DNA from: Gordonia effusa NBRC 100432
GTDB taxonomy: Bacteria > Actinomycetota > Actinomycetes > Mycobacteriales > Mycobacteriaceae
Direction of reading: 5' to 3'
Assembly: GCF_000241305.1 (NCBI RefSeq)
Contig: NZ_BAEH01000092.1
Span: 35,244 to 99,243 of the forward strand
Length of the DNA stretch: 64,000 bases
A model generated the notes under the pieces. It made no database searches. It saw nothing but the letters and a program-made list of their open reading frames with translations, and was not told the origin of the DNA. Position 1 is the first letter of the stretch; each line of letters starts with the position of its first letter. Both the position numbers and the translations under genes were made by a program. Below, piece by piece: positions 1 through 8,876 of the stretch.

Positions 1-2
1 GG

Positions 3-602
3 GTGACCAACTACTCCGCACTAGCCGTCTCCCGAGACAACGGACAGCACTGGGCGATCGACTGGAATACGGCACGTTCCAATTACGAACTCAATATCCC
101 CGGTAATCCGCATTTCCGAACCGGCCAAGGACGCTTCCAAGTGAGCGCGTTCCTACGAGTCGGACCGTGGGTCTACCAATATGGGACGCCCAACGGCCGG
201 TACGGCGCGATGTTCCTCTCGCGCGTCCCGGCGTCGCAACTCACCAATATCAATGCCTACGAGTACTACAGTGGTGGAACCAACGGGCGCTGGTCCCGGG
301 ATTCTGCCACGGCCGGACGAGTGATACACGAACCGGTGAGCGAGTTATCGATCGCCTATAACAACTACCTGAAGAAATACGTCATGCTCGCGGCTCGCGG
401 CGGTAGCGTCGTTATCCGCACCTCCCCCAAGCCGACCGGGCCATGGAGCAATCCGCGAGTCATCGTGCCGGCCAGCCAAACTCAGGGGCTATACGCGCCT
501 TATATTCACCCCCGCTCTACCGGCCAGAATCTCTACTTCGTGGCCTCCCGGTGGGAAGACTACAACGTAATGTTGATCAAGACGGATCTATCGAAGATCT
601 GA
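3..602 (+). CDS. DUF4185-like secreted protein, 3' part only
   Basis: This is the C-terminal 199 residues of a gene that runs off the left edge; the frame is open to the first base, so the GTG at 3 is probably internal. The visible part is rich in Trp, Tyr and Asn, with strand-like repeats such as SALAVSRDNGQHW, VYQYGTPNGR and YAPYIHPRSTG. This resembles the DUF4185 family, exported proteins with a five-bladed-propeller-like character found in actinobacteria. The reaction is unknown. The end LIKTDLSKI followed by TGA is intact. The next gene starts 27 bp downstream on the same strand and may be co-transcribed. Confidence 0.6.
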   Translation: MTNYSALAVSRDNGQHWAIDWNTARSNYELNIPGNPHFRTGQGRFQVSAFLRVGPWVYQYGTPNGRYGAMFLSRVPASQLTNINAYEYYSGGTNGRWSRDSATAGRVIHEPVSELSIAYNNYLKKYVMLAARGGSVVIRTSPKPTGPWSNPRVIVPASQTQGLYAPYIHPRSTGQNLYFVASRWEDYNVMLIKTDLSKI

Positions 603-629
603 GTTTCTCGGCATATTGAGGGGGAGTCG

Positions 630-986
630 ATGCCCAATACAACAGTGCACGAAGATGTTTGGCCTGCCGGAGCGTTTACGTTGGATCAGGCCGCAGAAGT
701 CTTACACGATGCTGGCTGGGAAGTAGCCGCACACGATGAGTCGCACCTGGTGGCAACGCGCGGATCTCGGCTGAATCTGCGATTGAAAGGGATCCTGTTC
801 AAATCGGTCCGCGCGAATATGCCGGTGAAATTGGTGGTCAGACGATCCAGCACGGCAATTACAGTGACTGCCAGCGGCGATCCAGGCCGCTATCTATTCA
901 CGCTGGACATGAGCGATCTCTATCAAGCCAGCGCTCGATCCGGGATCGACGCACTTGCGGAGCTTGCGCGGGCCAGCAAGCCGTAA
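630..986 (+). CDS. hypothetical protein, 118 aa
   Basis: A small soluble-looking protein that I do not recognise. It has no signal peptide and no membrane segment. The start is supported by a strong purine-rich ribosome site (GGGGGAG) just before ATG 630. The sequence has an N-terminal helix-like part (LDQAAEVLHDAGW) and then alternating strand-like stretches (LNLRLKG, KLVVRRSSTAITVTASG). It follows the DUF4185-like gene by 27 bp on the same strand. It is followed by a nested palindrome (1018-1086) that separates it from the convergent acetyltransferase gene. Confidence 0.6.
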   Translation: MPNTTVHEDVWPAGAFTLDQAAEVLHDAGWEVAAHDESHLVATRGSRLNLRLKGILFKSVRANMPVKLVVRRSSTAITVTASGDPGRYLFTLDMSDLYQASARSGIDALAELARASKP

Positions 987-1017
987 TGCCCCCGCGCCGG
1001 AACGACGACGACGTCGG

Positions 1018-1086
1018 GAAAATCGTCCGAATAACACCTTACCGAGGGCATATTGCCCTCAGCCGCAATCTATTCGGACGATTTTC
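1018..1086. repeat. Nested palindromic element, copy A
   Basis: The outer arms are a perfect 16-bp inverted repeat, 1018-1033 and 1071-1086 (GAAAATCGTCCGAATA and its complement). Exactly centred inside is the hairpin GAGGGCA-TAT-TGCCCTC (1044-1060), with 10 bp on each side. The element lies between two convergent genes, so a bidirectional terminator role is possible. It shares arms and core with the copy at 29391-29462, and the core with copies at 48958 and 49105. Confidence 0.85.
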
Positions 1087-1098
1087 GCGGGCGCGACG

Positions 1099-1962
1099 TT
1101 ACGGGCGCGAACGCATCCAGTCGAGTAGCGCCGCCACATCGGCCGTTTCCAGTTCGATGCCGAATGTGTCGGTGAGTAACGCCGGAATATCGGCAACATC
1201 AACGGTGCGCTCGACCGTCGAACCATCGGGATCTGTTGTTGCCCAATTGGTTCCATCGAGAGTGTACTGCGCCGAAGACGTAAATCGCTGCACGAATGGA
1301 CGGGTGACAAAGGGCGAGCGTGGGGACGTCGATACAAAGTGGTTGCCGACCGCGTAGTCGATCGGATACTGCGGGTTGAGGGTGAAGACATGCCGGTCAA
1401 GCCACCCGACCTCACCATCGACGGTCGAACGCTGCCAGAGGGTCCACTGCGTAGGATGAAATACTTCCGCGTCCCCACCCAGCGGCGTCGACGACAGTTT
1501 CAGGCGCCAACCATCCTGATCAACCTCATACCCCTCGATCAACTCGACCGGTTCCAGGGGACCACGCCCAAAGCCGACGTCGCATAACCATTGGCGGCCA
1601 TCGTCGAATTCCGCGACGATCAGAGCGTGGGTCGCCGGCCGCACCGTGTCCGCGCCCAGCGTGACCCGACCGCTCAGCGCGGTGAAGCGGAATCCGAGCC
1701 GCTCAAGAACCGCCGCGAACAACGTCACGTGCTCATAGCAGTAGCCGCCGCGAGCACGCCGAATCATCTTGTCCTGCAATGTTTCTAGGTCCAACGCGAT
1801 TGGTCGGCCCAGCATTATCTCGAGGTTCTCGAATGGGATCGACGTCGTGTGGGCGCGATGTAATGCCGCAAGCGTCGCCTGCGTCGGCGCCCTACTGCCG
1901 TCAAAGCCAGTCCGCGCGAAGTACGCATCGAGATCCAGTTCGTCGCCATGCCAGGTAGTCAC
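1099..1962 (-). CDS. nat: arylamine N-acetyltransferase (NAT family)
   Basis: Cytosolic enzyme that transfers acetyl groups from acetyl-CoA to arylamines, hydrazines or arylhydroxylamines by a ping-pong mechanism. The 287-residue length is normal for the family. The catalytic triad is visible: Cys75 in RGGYCYEH, His112 in ATHALI and Asp128 in CDVGFGRG. The N-terminal SIPFENLEIMLG block is also typical. The start is GTG at 1962, preceded by CGGAG. In mycobacteria NAT is linked to cholesterol catabolism and cell-wall lipids, but no such genes lie beside it here, so the physiological substrate is open. The gene is convergent with the preceding small gene across copy A of the nested palindrome. 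Confidence 0.9.
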   Translation of the reverse strand: MTTWHGDELDLDAYFARTGFDGSRAPTQATLAALHRAHTTSIPFENLEIMLGRPIALDLETLQDKMIRRARGGYCYEHVTLFAAVLERLGFRFTALSGRVTLGADTVRPATHALIVAEFDDGRQWLCDVGFGRGPLEPVELIEGYEVDQDGWRLKLSSTPLGGDAEVFHPTQWTLWQRSTVDGEVGWLDRHVFTLNPQYPIDYAVGNHFVSTSPRSPFVTRPFVQRFTSSAQYTLDGTNWATTDPDGSTVERTVDVADIPALLTDTFGIELETADVAALLDWMRSRP

Positions 1963-2096
1963 ACTCCGAGCCTACTAATGTTCCGAAGGCGCATGGCCGC
2001 GCTCGATGTCCGTCAAACAGTCGACACATTTGTGTGCCGTCGACCGTTCGGTCGTAACCTCGCCTAAAGAAATAGTTCGCGACCGGGGAGGTTCTG

Positions 2097-2711
2097 ATGC
2101 GACACAGCGGTGGAACTGTTCTGTCGCCGACGACGAATGCCAACGACGTCGGGTCACCCCGTACGTTGACTTTGCGACCGATGCGCCTATCGTCCCGACC
2201 ACTGCTGTGTGCCGTGGGAATTGTCGCGGCGATGATCGCCGGCGCGCTGACGATGATGCCGTGGATCGATTTGTCCGCAGCCGACGGCACCTTCGCCTGG
2301 ACCGGCCTCGGACGTATGCGTGGGCCGGAAGCTTCGCACTCCAGCGCGATATTGGATGTCAATCCTTTCGGCTGGACGATAGTGGTCGCCGCGGCGCTGA
2401 CAATCGTCGCCGCGATGGCCGCGATCGCCCCTACTCCCCGAACAACGATCAGCCTGATGAACACCGTCGCGACAGTCTCGTCGATCGTCGCGCTGATAGT
2501 CGTCGCCACGATCGTGTGTATCCCCCAGTTGTTCTATACCGACTTCGTCCAACAACTGGGCGTTGAATCATTCACGCCGTTTACGCGCTCAATGCTGTCG
2601 ATACCTGGGCTCGTCGCGGTCGGTGGCGCACTGATCGTGATGATCGTCTGCTCCGGCAGACTGGCCGTTATCCGCAGGCCGCCACGGGCGAATACGGCAG
2701 GCCGCTCGTAA
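2097..2711 (+). CDS. four-helix integral membrane protein, unknown function
   Basis: A 204-residue protein with four predicted membrane segments: about 33-55 (LLCAVGIVAAMIAGALTMM), 93-112, 120-145 (VSSIVALIVVATIVCI) and 165-187. The loops are short and the C-terminus is basic (RRPPRAN). Start ATG 2097 has a clear ribosome site (GGGGAGG, 7 bp upstream). I do not recognise the family; tetraspan proteins of this size are common and poorly characterised in actinobacteria. It is divergent from nat. The DUF1697 gene follows 31 bp downstream on the same strand and may be co-transcribed. Confidence 0.65.
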   Translation: MRHSGGTVLSPTTNANDVGSPRTLTLRPMRLSSRPLLCAVGIVAAMIAGALTMMPWIDLSAADGTFAWTGLGRMRGPEASHSSAILDVNPFGWTIVVAAALTIVAAMAAIAPTPRTTISLMNTVATVSSIVALIVVATIVCIPQLFYTDFVQQLGVESFTPFTRSMLSIPGLVAVGGALIVMIVCSGRLAVIRRPPRANTAGRS

Positions 2712-2742
2712 ACAAGGTTCCGACGACATAGAATTCAACTCC

Positions 2743-3267
2743 ATGTCCGAGCGCATCGCACTCATTCGCGCAGTCAACGTTGGCGGCGCCAAACTACCGA
2801 TGGCCCAATTACGGGAAATCGCAAGCGAACTCGGCGCCTCCGAAGTATCTACCTACATCGCCTCGGGGAACCTGCTGTACACCCCGCCGGGCGATTTCGA
2901 CGACTTCGACCGCAAGCTGGAGAAGGCGATCGAAACCCAATTCGGCTACTTCCGCGAAGTCATCAGCCGCACCCCAACGCAACTCAGTCAAGCGTTAACC
3001 GCCCATCCTTTCAAGGTGATCGAGGCCAAGTTCTCCTACCTCTACGCACTGGCTGGAACGCCAGAAGCCAAGGCGGTCAAGGAATTTGAGGCGCGCGAGT
3101 TCCCGACGGAAGTGGTGCGTGTCATCGGCGACAATCTTCATATCCGCTACGCCGACGGCGCCGGACAATCGAAACTCACCGCGAGTGTCATCGCGCGCGG
3201 CCTCGGTGTCCAGGGAACCGGCCGCAACCTCAACACGGTGGCCAAGCTCATCGAGCTTGCCGAATAA
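2743..3267 (+). CDS. DUF1697 family protein
   Basis: A 174-residue soluble protein with the DUF1697 hallmarks: N-terminal ALIRAVNVGG, the region LPMAQLREIASELGASEVSTYIASGNLLY, and a C-terminal KLTASVIARGLGVQGTGRNLNTVAKL. Family members are widespread small cytosolic proteins of two alpha/beta halves, and no reaction is established. Length is typical. It is convergent with the MerR gene, with 14 bp between the stop codons. Confidence 0.85.
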   Translation: MSERIALIRAVNVGGAKLPMAQLREIASELGASEVSTYIASGNLLYTPPGDFDDFDRKLEKAIETQFGYFREVISRTPTQLSQALTAHPFKVIEAKFSYLYALAGTPEAKAVKEFEAREFPTEVVRVIGDNLHIRYADGAGQSKLTASVIARGLGVQGTGRNLNTVAKLIELAE

Positions 3268-3281
3268 CCTGCTGGTAGACA

Positions 3282-3815
3282 TCACTCGCCCGCATGGCCG
3301 CCGTAGGTCGCGATCTTGTACTCGGTGGCGACCAATGAGAGCGTCAGCTCTCGAATCTGCCTGCGCAAGGTGTCCCTATGTTCGATCAGCATATCCAGCC
3401 GCTCGGGTACTGTTTCGGCCCCCGCGTCGACCAACGCGACGTAATGCTGCAGATCGCGCATCGGCATGCCCGACAACCGCATTCGAGTTAAGAACACCAA
3501 CCGCCGGACCGCTTCCGGTGAATAGATCCGATGTCCGCGCGAATCACGCTCGACGTCAACCAGATTCGCACGTTCGTAATAGCGCAAGGTATGCGCCGAC
3601 ACCGTCAACAGTTCCGATACTTCCGCGATGGTCATCGGTTCCGCGGAGTCGCCGGTCTCGGTGAGCCGATGAATCGCCTCGACCGAAGCCGGGGCAAGCG
3701 AAGCGACCGGAAATGTCACCGGGCCGCCAAGCTCACCAAGCGCCGCCAATGCCCGATTCATCAAGTCAGTGGATGACGACACAGTCCGTTCCGATGCCAT
3801 ATGCGAATCCACCAT
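3282..3815 (-). CDS. MerR family transcriptional regulator
   Basis: A 177-residue regulator with the MerR winged helix starting near residue 61 (MTIAEVSELLTVSAHTLRYYERANLVDVERDSRGHR in outline), followed by the long dimerisation helix and a C-terminal part without an obvious Cys metal site. It has an unusual 60-residue extension before the DNA-binding domain. This could be a real N-terminal domain or a wrong start, although ATG 3815 has a GAAGAG site. It lies 18 bp downstream of the SDR gene on the same strand. MerR-SDR pairs of this kind are common in actinobacteria, with the regulator controlling the operon in response to an organic ligand or redox signal. Confidence 0.85.
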   Translation of the reverse strand: MVDSHMASERTVSSSTDLMNRALAALGELGGPVTFPVASLAPASVEAIHRLTETGDSAEPMTIAEVSELLTVSAHTLRYYERANLVDVERDSRGHRIYSPEAVRRLVFLTRMRLSGMPMRDLQHYVALVDAGAETVPERLDMLIEHRDTLRRQIRELTLSLVATEYKIATYGGHAGE

Positions 3816-3833
3816 CTCTTCAGCCTAGGCCGT

Positions 3834-4700
3834 TCAGAACGGCCGCACAGAGGCCGGAACCCCCGGAAAGTCCGCCGCCACGGCTGTCTCGGCCCAGCGT
3901 TCCACATTTGCCAGACCGGCTCGATGGGACCCGTCAATCCGGCGTACCGCTTCGGCTCCCAGCGGTAGTCGCAGTGGAACGTCGGGACCATGCACCACAT
4001 CGGCGATTATCCGGGCGGCGCGCGCTGGATCACCTTCCTGCACACCGTCTCCCGCAGCCATATTTGCCCGAACGTCATCGAGGAGATCGCCGTAGACCGA
4101 GCTCCGCTCGACGACTCGTAATACATCGGGCTCGTTGAATGCCGTGCGAAATCGGCTGGGCTCCACCAGCATCACGCGGATTCCAAACGGCGCGACTTCA
4201 CCCGCAAGAGCTTCTGACCACCCTTCGAGAGCGAATTTTCCTGCCGAGTAGGCCCCGATACCTGGAAAGGATAGTCGGCCACCCTGGCTGCTCATCTGGA
4301 CAATAGTGCCCGATCCCTGCGCTCGCATCGTCGGCAACACCGCGCGCACGAGCGCTGCCGGAACATGCAGATGGAGATCCATACCGGCGCGCAGTTCGGC
4401 TTCGCTGACTTCCTCTGCCGCGCCGACGATTCCCTGGCCAGCGTTGTTGACCAGCACGTCGACATTTCCGAACCGTTCGCGAGCGATATCAACGACGGTG
4501 TCGACACCGTCGGTGGACGCGGCGTCGAATTCACAAACGGCCACGCGCCCTGGCCACTCCGCCACGATTTCGTCAAGTGCTGTCGGACGCCGGACCGCGG
4601 CCACCACGTTGTCGCCGCGTCGCAAGGCCTCGAGGGTGAGTGCATAGCCGAAACCGCGAGTCGCGCCGGTGATGATCCAGGTCTGCTGTTGTGTAGTCAT
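3834..4700 (-). CDS. short-chain dehydrogenase/reductase (SDR)
   Basis: A 288-residue classical SDR. The N-terminal NAD(P)-binding TGATRGFG motif follows the start MTTQQQTWII. NNAG is present (VLVNNAGQGIVG), as are the catalytic Ser (QMSSQGG) and the YSAGK motif (GAYSAGKFALEG). The start was taken at ATG 4700 rather than a longer frame because the nucleotide fold begins immediately after it. The C-terminal region (RFRTAFNEPDVLR) resembles the uncharacterised oxidoreductase subgroup often paired with MerR regulators. The substrate is unknown. The downstream MerR gene is probably in the same transcript. Confidence 0.9.
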   Translation of the reverse strand: MTTQQQTWIITGATRGFGYALTLEALRRGDNVVAAVRRPTALDEIVAEWPGRVAVCEFDAASTDGVDTVVDIARERFGNVDVLVNNAGQGIVGAAEEVSEAELRAGMDLHLHVPAALVRAVLPTMRAQGSGTIVQMSSQGGRLSFPGIGAYSAGKFALEGWSEALAGEVAPFGIRVMLVEPSRFRTAFNEPDVLRVVERSSVYGDLLDDVRANMAAGDGVQEGDPARAARIIADVVHGPDVPLRLPLGAEAVRRIDGSHRAGLANVERWAETAVAADFPGVPASVRPF

Positions 4701-4751
4701 ACCGCGAACGCTATGTGTTCGAGCGCGCTCAAACACAAGGCCGAGACGAAA

Positions 4752-5339
4752 CTACTTACCCCGCAAGACCTTTGCCACTGAATTGAGGTCCGCGACCGCG
4801 GCGTCAGGCCGCGCGTCCCAGATCTTCTTGGGCAGCGCCTCCAACACCAAGATGGTCTGCTCGATGGCACGCAGTTTCCGTGCCTTGGGGCTGTCGATCC
4901 CCTCTGCCGCCTTCGCCGCTTGCTCGACACGGTCGGGCTCGTGGTCCTCGTCGTCATCGTCCTTCTCGACGACGCGGGAGTCGATGACGCCGATTGCCCC
5001 CTCATCGGCCATCTCGCCGACAGCGATGAGCTGATCGTCGAGTTCGAATACGGCCTTGTCGAGATCATCGCGTGCCGCGATTACCTCCGGCGTCGAATGG
5101 GCTCCCGGCGCCTGGTGAACGTCGGCGATAGCGTATCGGATGCGTTGGTGCAGTTGGGCTTCCGCCGCTGTGGAGGTGGCCCATTCGGCTGGCGCGCGAC
5201 CCGGCTGTCCGGGAATCAGATCGGTCGACCTGGCGAACCGCCGGACTCGGTTGTTGGAATCCATCACAAACCACACAACGCCGGCCAGAACCAGCACGGC
5301 GAGGACCAACGCGATGACGACAATGACCAAGGCGCTCAT
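4752..5339 (-). CDS. membrane-anchored protein with acidic linker
   Basis: A 195-residue protein with one N-terminal membrane helix (SALVIVVIALVLAVLVLAGVV, residues 2-22) and a cytosolic helical domain with a very acidic stretch (EKDDDDEDHEPD) before the last helices. The start at ATG 5339 is fixed by GGGAGG upstream and by the ATGA overlap with the stop codon of the CoA-binding protein gene, which indicates translational coupling. I do not recognise a catalytic motif. Orthologue-like proteins annotated only as hypothetical occur next to CoA-binding genes in related genera, as far as I recall. Confidence 0.7.
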   Translation of the reverse strand: MSALVIVVIALVLAVLVLAGVVWFVMDSNNRVRRFARSTDLIPGQPGRAPAEWATSTAAEAQLHQRIRYAIADVHQAPGAHSTPEVIAARDDLDKAVFELDDQLIAVGEMADEGAIGVIDSRVVEKDDDDEDHEPDRVEQAAKAAEGIDSPKARKLRAIEQTILVLEALPKKIWDARPDAAVADLNSVAKVLRGK

Positions 5340-5761
5340 CGTGCACCTCCCGATGGGACGATGCCGGTACGCCGCTGTTCGATGATGAGGCAGCGATCTT
5401 CGACGTAGCGCAGTCCAGCCGATTGCGCTATCTCCCGAGCTTGCGCCGAGCGAATGCCCAACTGCAGCCACAGGGCACTCGCGCCGACGGCCACCGCTTG
5501 ACGTGCGATCTCGACCGCGTCGTCGGACGGCCGGAACACATCCACCAGACCCACTTGTTCGGGAATATCGGCCAGCGTCCGATACACGGGTTCACCGACG
5601 ATCTCGTCAGCATGTGGGTTGACCGGGATGATCCGCCAACCGCGGTCCTTCATATAGGCGGGAATCTCGTTGGCCGCCTTGGCGGGATTGGCACTCGCTC
5701 CGACCACGGTGATCGTGTCGTAGTCGCGCAGGATCGATTCGATGACGTCGTCGGCGCTCAC
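5336..5761 (-). CDS. CoA-binding domain protein (YccU type)
   Basis: A 141-residue single-domain Rossmann protein of the succinyl-CoA-ligase-like CoA-binding family. Key parts are ITVVGASANPAKAANEIPAYMKDRGWRI, IIPVNPHADEIVGEPVYRTLADIP, VDVFRPSDDAVEIARQAV and LWLQLGIRS, and a final RCLIIEQRR. The family binds CoA or a related nucleotide; the cellular role is not established. The start is GTG 5761, chosen because the fold starts there and a longer frame adds Arg-rich non-conserved residues; the ribosome site is weak. It overlaps the next gene by 4 bp (ATGA). Confidence 0.85.
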   Translation of the reverse strand: MSADDVIESILRDYDTITVVGASANPAKAANEIPAYMKDRGWRIIPVNPHADEIVGEPVYRTLADIPEQVGLVDVFRPSDDAVEIARQAVAVGASALWLQLGIRSAQAREIAQSAGLRYVEDRCLIIEQRRTGIVPSGGAR

Positions 5762-5863
5762 AGTTAGGAGTCTACGTCCGCAAATCCGATGGAACCGAGT
5801 TGGCTCCGTGCGCGTCTGTATAGGACGAGGCGACGCACGCCCGCGCGTCGAGGGAGGGACCCA

Positions 5864-6163
5864 ATGACCTTTGCCGATCACGGGAGCGCGGTTGCGCTGG
5901 AAACCGAACGCGTCGAATCGTTCGGGAAGATCGCGACGATAGCCGGATCGATTGTCGGCGAACTCGACTTCACCGGCCTGCGCCCGACCTCGACGTCGGG
6001 AGACACGTTCACTTCACTAGCAGCATGTATCGCACCGGCGACCACCACAACTGCGGGCGTCGGAATACGGTTCGACGAGTGCGGCCGCTCCGCCGTCGCC
6101 GCTGCCGCCCAGTTGAAGCACGTCGACCGGCACGGTGCGGGTGTATTCAGTGCGATTTTCTAG
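5864..6163 (+). CDS. ESX-type secretion target-like small protein
   Basis: A 99-residue helical protein starting MTFADHGSA, with start ATG 5864 behind a strong GGGAGGG site. Its size, its Ala/Thr/Ser-rich helical composition and its position 3 bp upstream of a DUF1023 hydrolase gene match the small EspC/WXG100-like partner that accompanies such hydrolases in actinobacteria. A clear WxG is not visible in this protein itself; the WSG motif is in the downstream one. I therefore infer a type VII secretion or chaperone-like partner role from context more than from sequence. No ESX core component (EccC, EccB) lies in the window. Confidence 0.55.
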   Translation: MTFADHGSAVALETERVESFGKIATIAGSIVGELDFTGLRPTSTSGDTFTSLAACIAPATTTTAGVGIRFDECGRSAVAAAAQLKHVDRHGAGVFSAIF

Positions 6164-6166
6164 GCG

Positions 6167-7966
6167 GTGACAATGCGCCCCACAATCTCCGCGCTACGTG
6201 GCTGGCGTCTCGATGAACTCATTGCCGCAGCGGCGATCGCGACCGCGAACGCTCAGGCGATCACCAATGCGGCCGGCATGATCGACCGCGCGCTGCTGTC
6301 GACGAGCACCTGGTCGGGCCGCGGCCAACAGGCCGCGAAGCGAACCATCGCAGCCAATGCCGATCATGCCGCCGAGGTCTGCGCGGTGCTGCACGCGCTC
6401 GCATCCACCGCGGCCAACGCCAATCGCGAACTAGTGCCCGCTCGCGACCTCGTGTTGTCCGAGGTCTCGCGCATCCTCGCCGATGGTTTCGATGTATCCG
6501 ACACCGGTGAGGTTGGCGTGCCCAACGGTGACGACGCAGACGACGAGACGTGTGCCGACCGCGAAGCTTCCGCGGCTATCTGGCAGAACCGGATATCAAC
6601 CGCATTGAGCGCGATAGCGACGCTCGATGACACTTATGGGCGAGCGTTCACCGCATACGCGAAGGACCTGGCCGATATGGTCGACGGGCAGCGACCGATC
6701 ACCTTGCCCGACGGCACCCGCGCCGACCCCGACGCCGTCGTCGCCTCACTCGCGGCGATGACACCTGCTCAACGTCGAGCCTTCCTGGCGACCCTCACGG
6801 CTGACGATATCCGGCAGTTGATAATCGCCGATCCGCACACGATGGGCAACCTCGACGGCATTCCGTTCAGCACTCGGATCAGCGCCAATGACGTGAACAT
6901 CCGGAACGCACTCGCCCAGGAGATCACTGCCGGTCGCGGTGACGGTGCCCGCGCCCGGAAGCTCACCGAGATGCTGACCCCGGTGCAGCGAATCGGTCCG
7001 ACATTCGGTGACACCACGCCAGTTCGGCGACAATTCGTCGCATTCGCCAACACAAAGGTGGGGCACACCATCGAAATGGTCGGCGACCTCGATAATTCGA
7101 CGCGCAACGCCGTCGTCTATGTGCCTGGGACCAACTCCAATCTCAACGGAAGTCGCTCCAACTACGAGAGCGCCCTTAATCTCTCCGCGCGAACCGGTGG
7201 GCCGGTGTTCATGTATCTCGACGAGCGACTGCCGCAGAAAATGGGACACGAAGGTGTGCTCGCCGGAGCACCGCTGGCGGCCGTACCCGCCGCAGCCCCC
7301 ATCGGCGCCGTCCGGGCTGTGCTCGGATTGACCGACTCCGCGGCCGACACCGGGCCGGCAAAGGACATAGCGCCTGGCCTGGTGTCATTCGGTCGCGAAC
7401 TCGACACTGAACTTAACCGCATCGCACCAACTGCCAAGACCACATTCATCGGCCACTCCTACGGCGGGGCGGTCGTTGGAACCGCCGAACAACTGGGTTT
7501 GCGGGCCGATCGCGTGATCTACGCGTCGTCGGCGGGTACGGGTGCGTTGAACACGGGCTGGCATAACGCGAACCCGAATGTTGAACGCTATTCGCTTACG
7601 GCGCCGGGCGATTGGATTCACACCGCGCAGCAGACCGGGCGATTGGGCACCGATCCTGACACAGCGCCGGGCGTAGCCCGCCTAGACACCGGCTACTACA
7701 GTCCTGGCGGGACTCATCACGGCCAACTCATCACCGGACAGAACGGCGGTCACGGCGGATATTGGGATGATCCCGACTCCACCGGGTTTCAGAACATGGT
7801 CTCGGTGATCGTTGGCGACACACCAACCGAGTACGTGGCACGAATACCTGACACTCCAGAGGCGCAGACCGCGAGTTTCGACGCTGCACGAATTGCCGCG
7901 ACGACGGCCGGGTTTGTCCCGCTCCTGGGCGTCGAAACATTACGCCGATGGCTGTCGAGTGATTGA
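6167..7966 (+). CDS. ESX-type alpha/beta hydrolase (DUF1023)
   Basis: A 599-residue protein in two parts. Residues 1-170 are an Ala-rich helical hairpin with a WxG-type motif (WSG at 49-51), like the LXG/WXG100 N-terminal domains recognised by type VII secretion. Residues 310-560 form a DUF1023 alpha/beta hydrolase: VVYVPGTNSN, the nucleophile elbow GHSYGG with Ser431, and a C-terminal LDTGYYSPGGTHHG that supplies the likely catalytic His. It starts 3 bp after the small partner gene (GTG 6167 or ATG 6173), so the two are one operon. The expected role is a lipase, esterase or phosphatase-like activity exported to the envelope; the substrate is unknown. Confidence 0.8.
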   Translation: MTMRPTISALRGWRLDELIAAAAIATANAQAITNAAGMIDRALLSTSTWSGRGQQAAKRTIAANADHAAEVCAVLHALASTAANANRELVPARDLVLSEVSRILADGFDVSDTGEVGVPNGDDADDETCADREASAAIWQNRISTALSAIATLDDTYGRAFTAYAKDLADMVDGQRPITLPDGTRADPDAVVASLAAMTPAQRRAFLATLTADDIRQLIIADPHTMGNLDGIPFSTRISANDVNIRNALAQEITAGRGDGARARKLTEMLTPVQRIGPTFGDTTPVRRQFVAFANTKVGHTIEMVGDLDNSTRNAVVYVPGTNSNLNGSRSNYESALNLSARTGGPVFMYLDERLPQKMGHEGVLAGAPLAAVPAAAPIGAVRAVLGLTDSAADTGPAKDIAPGLVSFGRELDTELNRIAPTAKTTFIGHSYGGAVVGTAEQLGLRADRVIYASSAGTGALNTGWHNANPNVERYSLTAPGDWIHTAQQTGRLGTDPDTAPGVARLDTGYYSPGGTHHGQLITGQNGGHGGYWDDPDSTGFQNMVSVIVGDTPTEYVARIPDTPEAQTASFDAARIAATTAGFVPLLGVETLRRWLSSD

Positions 7967-8032
7967 TCCGCAGCCCTACATTCCTGTGCCGATTCGCCTT
8001 CCCCTCCCGGCCATTCGCGATATGAACGACAT

Positions 8033-8812
8033 ATGTCAGCACAACAACACGGTTCTCATCTCCGATTCGCCGGTCGCACCGCGATCGTGACCGGCGCCAG
8101 CCGCGGCATCGGTCTTGCCATCGCGCATCGCCTCGTCGATGACGGTGCACGTGTCGTCATCACCGGCCGCAAACCCGAAGCGCTCGACATCGCCGTCGAC
8201 GAACTCGGTGGCCCCGACGTCGCCCTCGGCGTCGCCGGACATGCCGATGATGCGGCACATCAGCGCGAAACCGTCGGTCGGGCGGTCGACACATTCGGGT
8301 CCGTTGACCTTCTGGTCAACAACACCGGAATCAACCCGGTCTTCGGGCCACTGATCGACCTAGACCTCGACGCCGCGCGAAAGATTGTGGAAGTCAACGC
8401 CTTTGCCGCACTGTCGTGGACGCAGGAGGCATATCGCAACGGATTGGGTGCGGGTGGCGGCGCGGTTGTGAATGTGTCGTCGCTGGCTGGCATCCGGCCC
8501 GCGCCCGGCATCGCCATGTACGGCGCGAGCAAGGCAATGCTGATACATCTCACCGAAGAACTCGCACTGGAACTGGGCCCGGCAATCCGTGTCAACGCGG
8601 TGGCCCCAGCAGTGGTGAAGACCAAATTCGCGCGGGCGCTGTACGAGGGAAACGAGGAGCGAGTCGCCGCCGCCTACCCACTCAAGCGACTCGGGGTACC
8701 CGACGATGTCGGCAGTGCGGTTGCCTTCCTGCTGTCCGACGACGCCGCGTGGATCACCGGGCAACTCATCGTGATCGACGGCGGGGCAACTTTGGGTATG
8801 GCCAGCGGCTAA
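8033..8812 (+). CDS. SDR family oxidoreductase
   Basis: A 259-residue classical SDR with all key sites: TGASRGIG for cofactor binding, NNTG in place of NNAG (LLVNNTGINP), catalytic Ser in NVSSLAG, and YGASK. The end ITGQLIVIDGGATLG is typical of the FabG-like group that completes the tetramer. NAD(P)H-dependent reduction of a ketone or oxidation of an alcohol is expected; the substrate cannot be read from the sequence. The gene is monocistronic in appearance, with the phytase-like gene starting 64 bp after it. Confidence 0.9.
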   Translation: MSAQQHGSHLRFAGRTAIVTGASRGIGLAIAHRLVDDGARVVITGRKPEALDIAVDELGGPDVALGVAGHADDAAHQRETVGRAVDTFGSVDLLVNNTGINPVFGPLIDLDLDAARKIVEVNAFAALSWTQEAYRNGLGAGGGAVVNVSSLAGIRPAPGIAMYGASKAMLIHLTEELALELGPAIRVNAVAPAVVKTKFARALYEGNEERVAAAYPLKRLGVPDDVGSAVAFLLSDDAAWITGQLIVIDGGATLGMASG

Positions 8813-8876
8813 CGTTCACTTGATGGTCGGCTGTCACGAGTGGACAAGCCGGTACCCGAGCAGCTATCGAATAGGT